Source: Lachnospiraceae bacterium UBA7027
Lineage (GTDB): Bacteria > Bacillota > Clostridia > Lachnospirales > Lachnospiraceae
Direction of reading: 5' to 3'
Assembly (NCBI GenBank): GCA_002494135.1
Contig: DLBG01000030.1
Coordinates: 1-6,578 of the forward strand
Length of the DNA: 6,578 bases
Shown: positions 5,720-6,578 of the stretch, piece by piece
Layout: each line of letters begins with the position of its first letter
Numbering within the stretch: the first letter of the stretch is position 1
The notes under the pieces: generated by a model
Told to the model about the DNA's origin: nothing
The model's database searches: none
The model's input: only the letters and a program-made list of their open reading frames with translations
Program-made: the position numbers and the translations under genes

Positions 5720-6578
5720 AATCGTGTATAGAAAGACTTTATAACGGAATCATCAAAGAGAATCCTACCTTCGTTTTAACCCTCGGTATGTGTCCGACCC
5801 TGGCGGTTACGACTTCCGCCATGAACGGTCTCGGAATGGGCCTTTCCACAATGGTGGTACTTGCTCTTTCAAACCTGATTATTTCGGCACTCCGTAAAGT
5901 AATTCCCGACAAAGTGCGTATTCCTTCTTACATCGTAATCGTGGCTTCCCTGGTTACGGTTGTCGGACTTTTAATGGAAGCTTACGTTCCCGGACTTTAC
6001 GCATCTTTGGGTATTTACATCGACTTAATCGTTGTAAACTGTATCATTCTCGGACGCGCGGAATCCTACGCATCCAAGAATAAAATGCTTCCGTCCATGT
6101 TTGACGGTATCGGTATGGGACTCGGCTTCACCATAGCGCTTACGTTAATCGGTATGGTAAGAGAGTTCTTCGGTAATGCTTCGATTTTCGGCCTTACCGG
6201 ACCGAAGGTATACGGAACCACAATTCCCGTATTACTGGTTGAACTGGTAAATAAAATCTTCGATCCCGCATCGGGTTCGGGATTTGTCAGAGGTTTGAAC
6301 AATTTCTTCGCAGGTGAGTTTTCCAGTTTCTCCCCGATCGGAATTCTGGTTATGGCTCCCGGCGCATTCTTCGTTCTTGCCTGCCTTACCGCAATCCAGA
6401 ATGCCATCAAGGCAGCCGGAGAAGCGAAGGGTAAGGATATGAGCAAGATTCAGTCCGGTTGCTCTTCCGACTGTATGAACTGCTCCGAAAGCGCATGCAG
6501 CAGAAGACTGGTTGAACCACAGAAGACCGTTAAAAAGGAAGAGGCTCCTAAGAAGGAGGCTCCGAAGGCAGAGGCTCC
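5716..6578 (+). CDS. rnfE: Rnf complex subunit E, 3' end outside window, extended C-terminus
   Basis: RnfE is an integral membrane subunit that pairs with RnfA, each supplying two cysteines for a [2Fe-2S] cluster in the membrane. The GTG start overlaps the rnfG stop (GTGA). The open frame runs 287 codons to the window edge with no stop. The start ENPTFVLTLGMCPTLAVTT is diagnostic for RnfE rather than RnfA. The likely cluster ligands are C26 (GMCPTLA) and C109 (VNCIILGRAE). About six helices span residues 18-58, 70-90, 98-115, 128-148 and 207-231. A loop of about 48 residues (159-206) precedes the last helix. After residue 232 the protein should end in a typical homologue; here it continues with KGKDMSKIQSG, a cysteine cluster C249, C253, C256, C261, and a Lys/Glu/Ala/Pro tail with period 5. 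rnfA and rnfB probably follow. Confidence 0.93.
   Translation, partial: MKSCIERLYNGIIKENPTFVLTLGMCPTLAVTTSAMNGLGMGLSTMVVLALSNLIISALRKVIPDKVRIPSYIVIVASLVTVVGLLMEAYVPGLYASLGIYIDLIVVNCIILGRAESYASKNKMLPSMFDGIGMGLGFTIALTLIGMVREFFGNASIFGLTGPKVYGTTIPVLLVELVNKIFDPASGSGFVRGLNNFFAGEFSSFSPIGILVMAPGAFFVLACLTAIQNAIKAAGEAKGKDMSKIQSGCSSDCMNCSESACSRRLVEPQKTVKKEEAPKKEAPKAEA
6541..6578 (+). repeat. 15-base tandem repeat in the rnfE tail
   Basis: GAGGCTCC recurs at 6541-6548, 6556-6563 and 6571-6578, exactly 15 bases apart, encoding EAPKK, EAPKA, EAP. The array is cut by the window edge, so its copy number is unknown. It keeps the reading frame. Confidence 0.8.

Noticed and set aside
6066..6446. Open frame of 126 codons on the minus strand
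   Set aside because: It is antisense to the clear RnfE coding region and has the Pro/Ser-rich look of a shadow frame with no ribosome site.
1..6578. CRISPR arrays, tRNAs, insertion sequences or phage genes
   Set aside because: No regularly spaced repeats, cloverleaf sequences, transposase motifs or terminal repeats were seen on reading both strands.

Overview
The window looks like chromosomal DNA of an anaerobic, probably motile Firmicute of the Clostridia, most likely a Lachnospiraceae-type bacterium. The reasons are strong AGGAGG-type ribosome sites, the clostridial gene order rnfC-D-G-E, moderate base composition, and clostridial-style S1 and CheR proteins. The family assignment is inference from protein style and gene order; no database search was possible.

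Layout. Bases 1-498 are the 3' end of rpsA (ribosomal protein S1), with parts of two S1 RNA-binding domains and an acidic tail, closed by a hairpin terminator. Next on the same strand is a stand-alone cheR (chemoreceptor methyltransferase, to 1368). It meets a convergent minus-strand gene (1441-2550) at a shared bidirectional terminator. The minus-strand gene encodes a DEDD-type RNase H-fold exonuclease-like protein of the YprB/PF13482 kind with an uncharacterised C-terminal half. A 196-base divergent intergenic region (2551-2746) holds promoter candidates for both directions.

From 2747 to the window end runs an operon for the Rnf complex: rnfC, rnfD, rnfG and the start of rnfE, with short spacing or 4-base overlaps. 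rnfA and rnfB are expected just past the right edge. Rnf is a membrane complex that moves electrons from reduced ferredoxin to NAD+ while pumping Na+ or H+. RnfC carries the NADH/FMN site and two [4Fe-4S] clusters. RnfD and RnfG carry FMN bound through threonine. RnfE, with RnfA, forms the membrane core around a [2Fe-2S] cluster.

No mobile element, CRISPR array or tRNA was seen, and most of the window is ordinary core genome. The points most worth a second look are in the Rnf subunits. RnfE has a long C-terminal extension with a four-cysteine cluster (CX3CX2CX4C) followed by a K/E/A/P repeat tail, plus a long loop before its last helix. RnfD has proline in place of the usual alanine in its flavin-attachment motif. 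The C-terminal half of the exonuclease-like protein is also unexplained.
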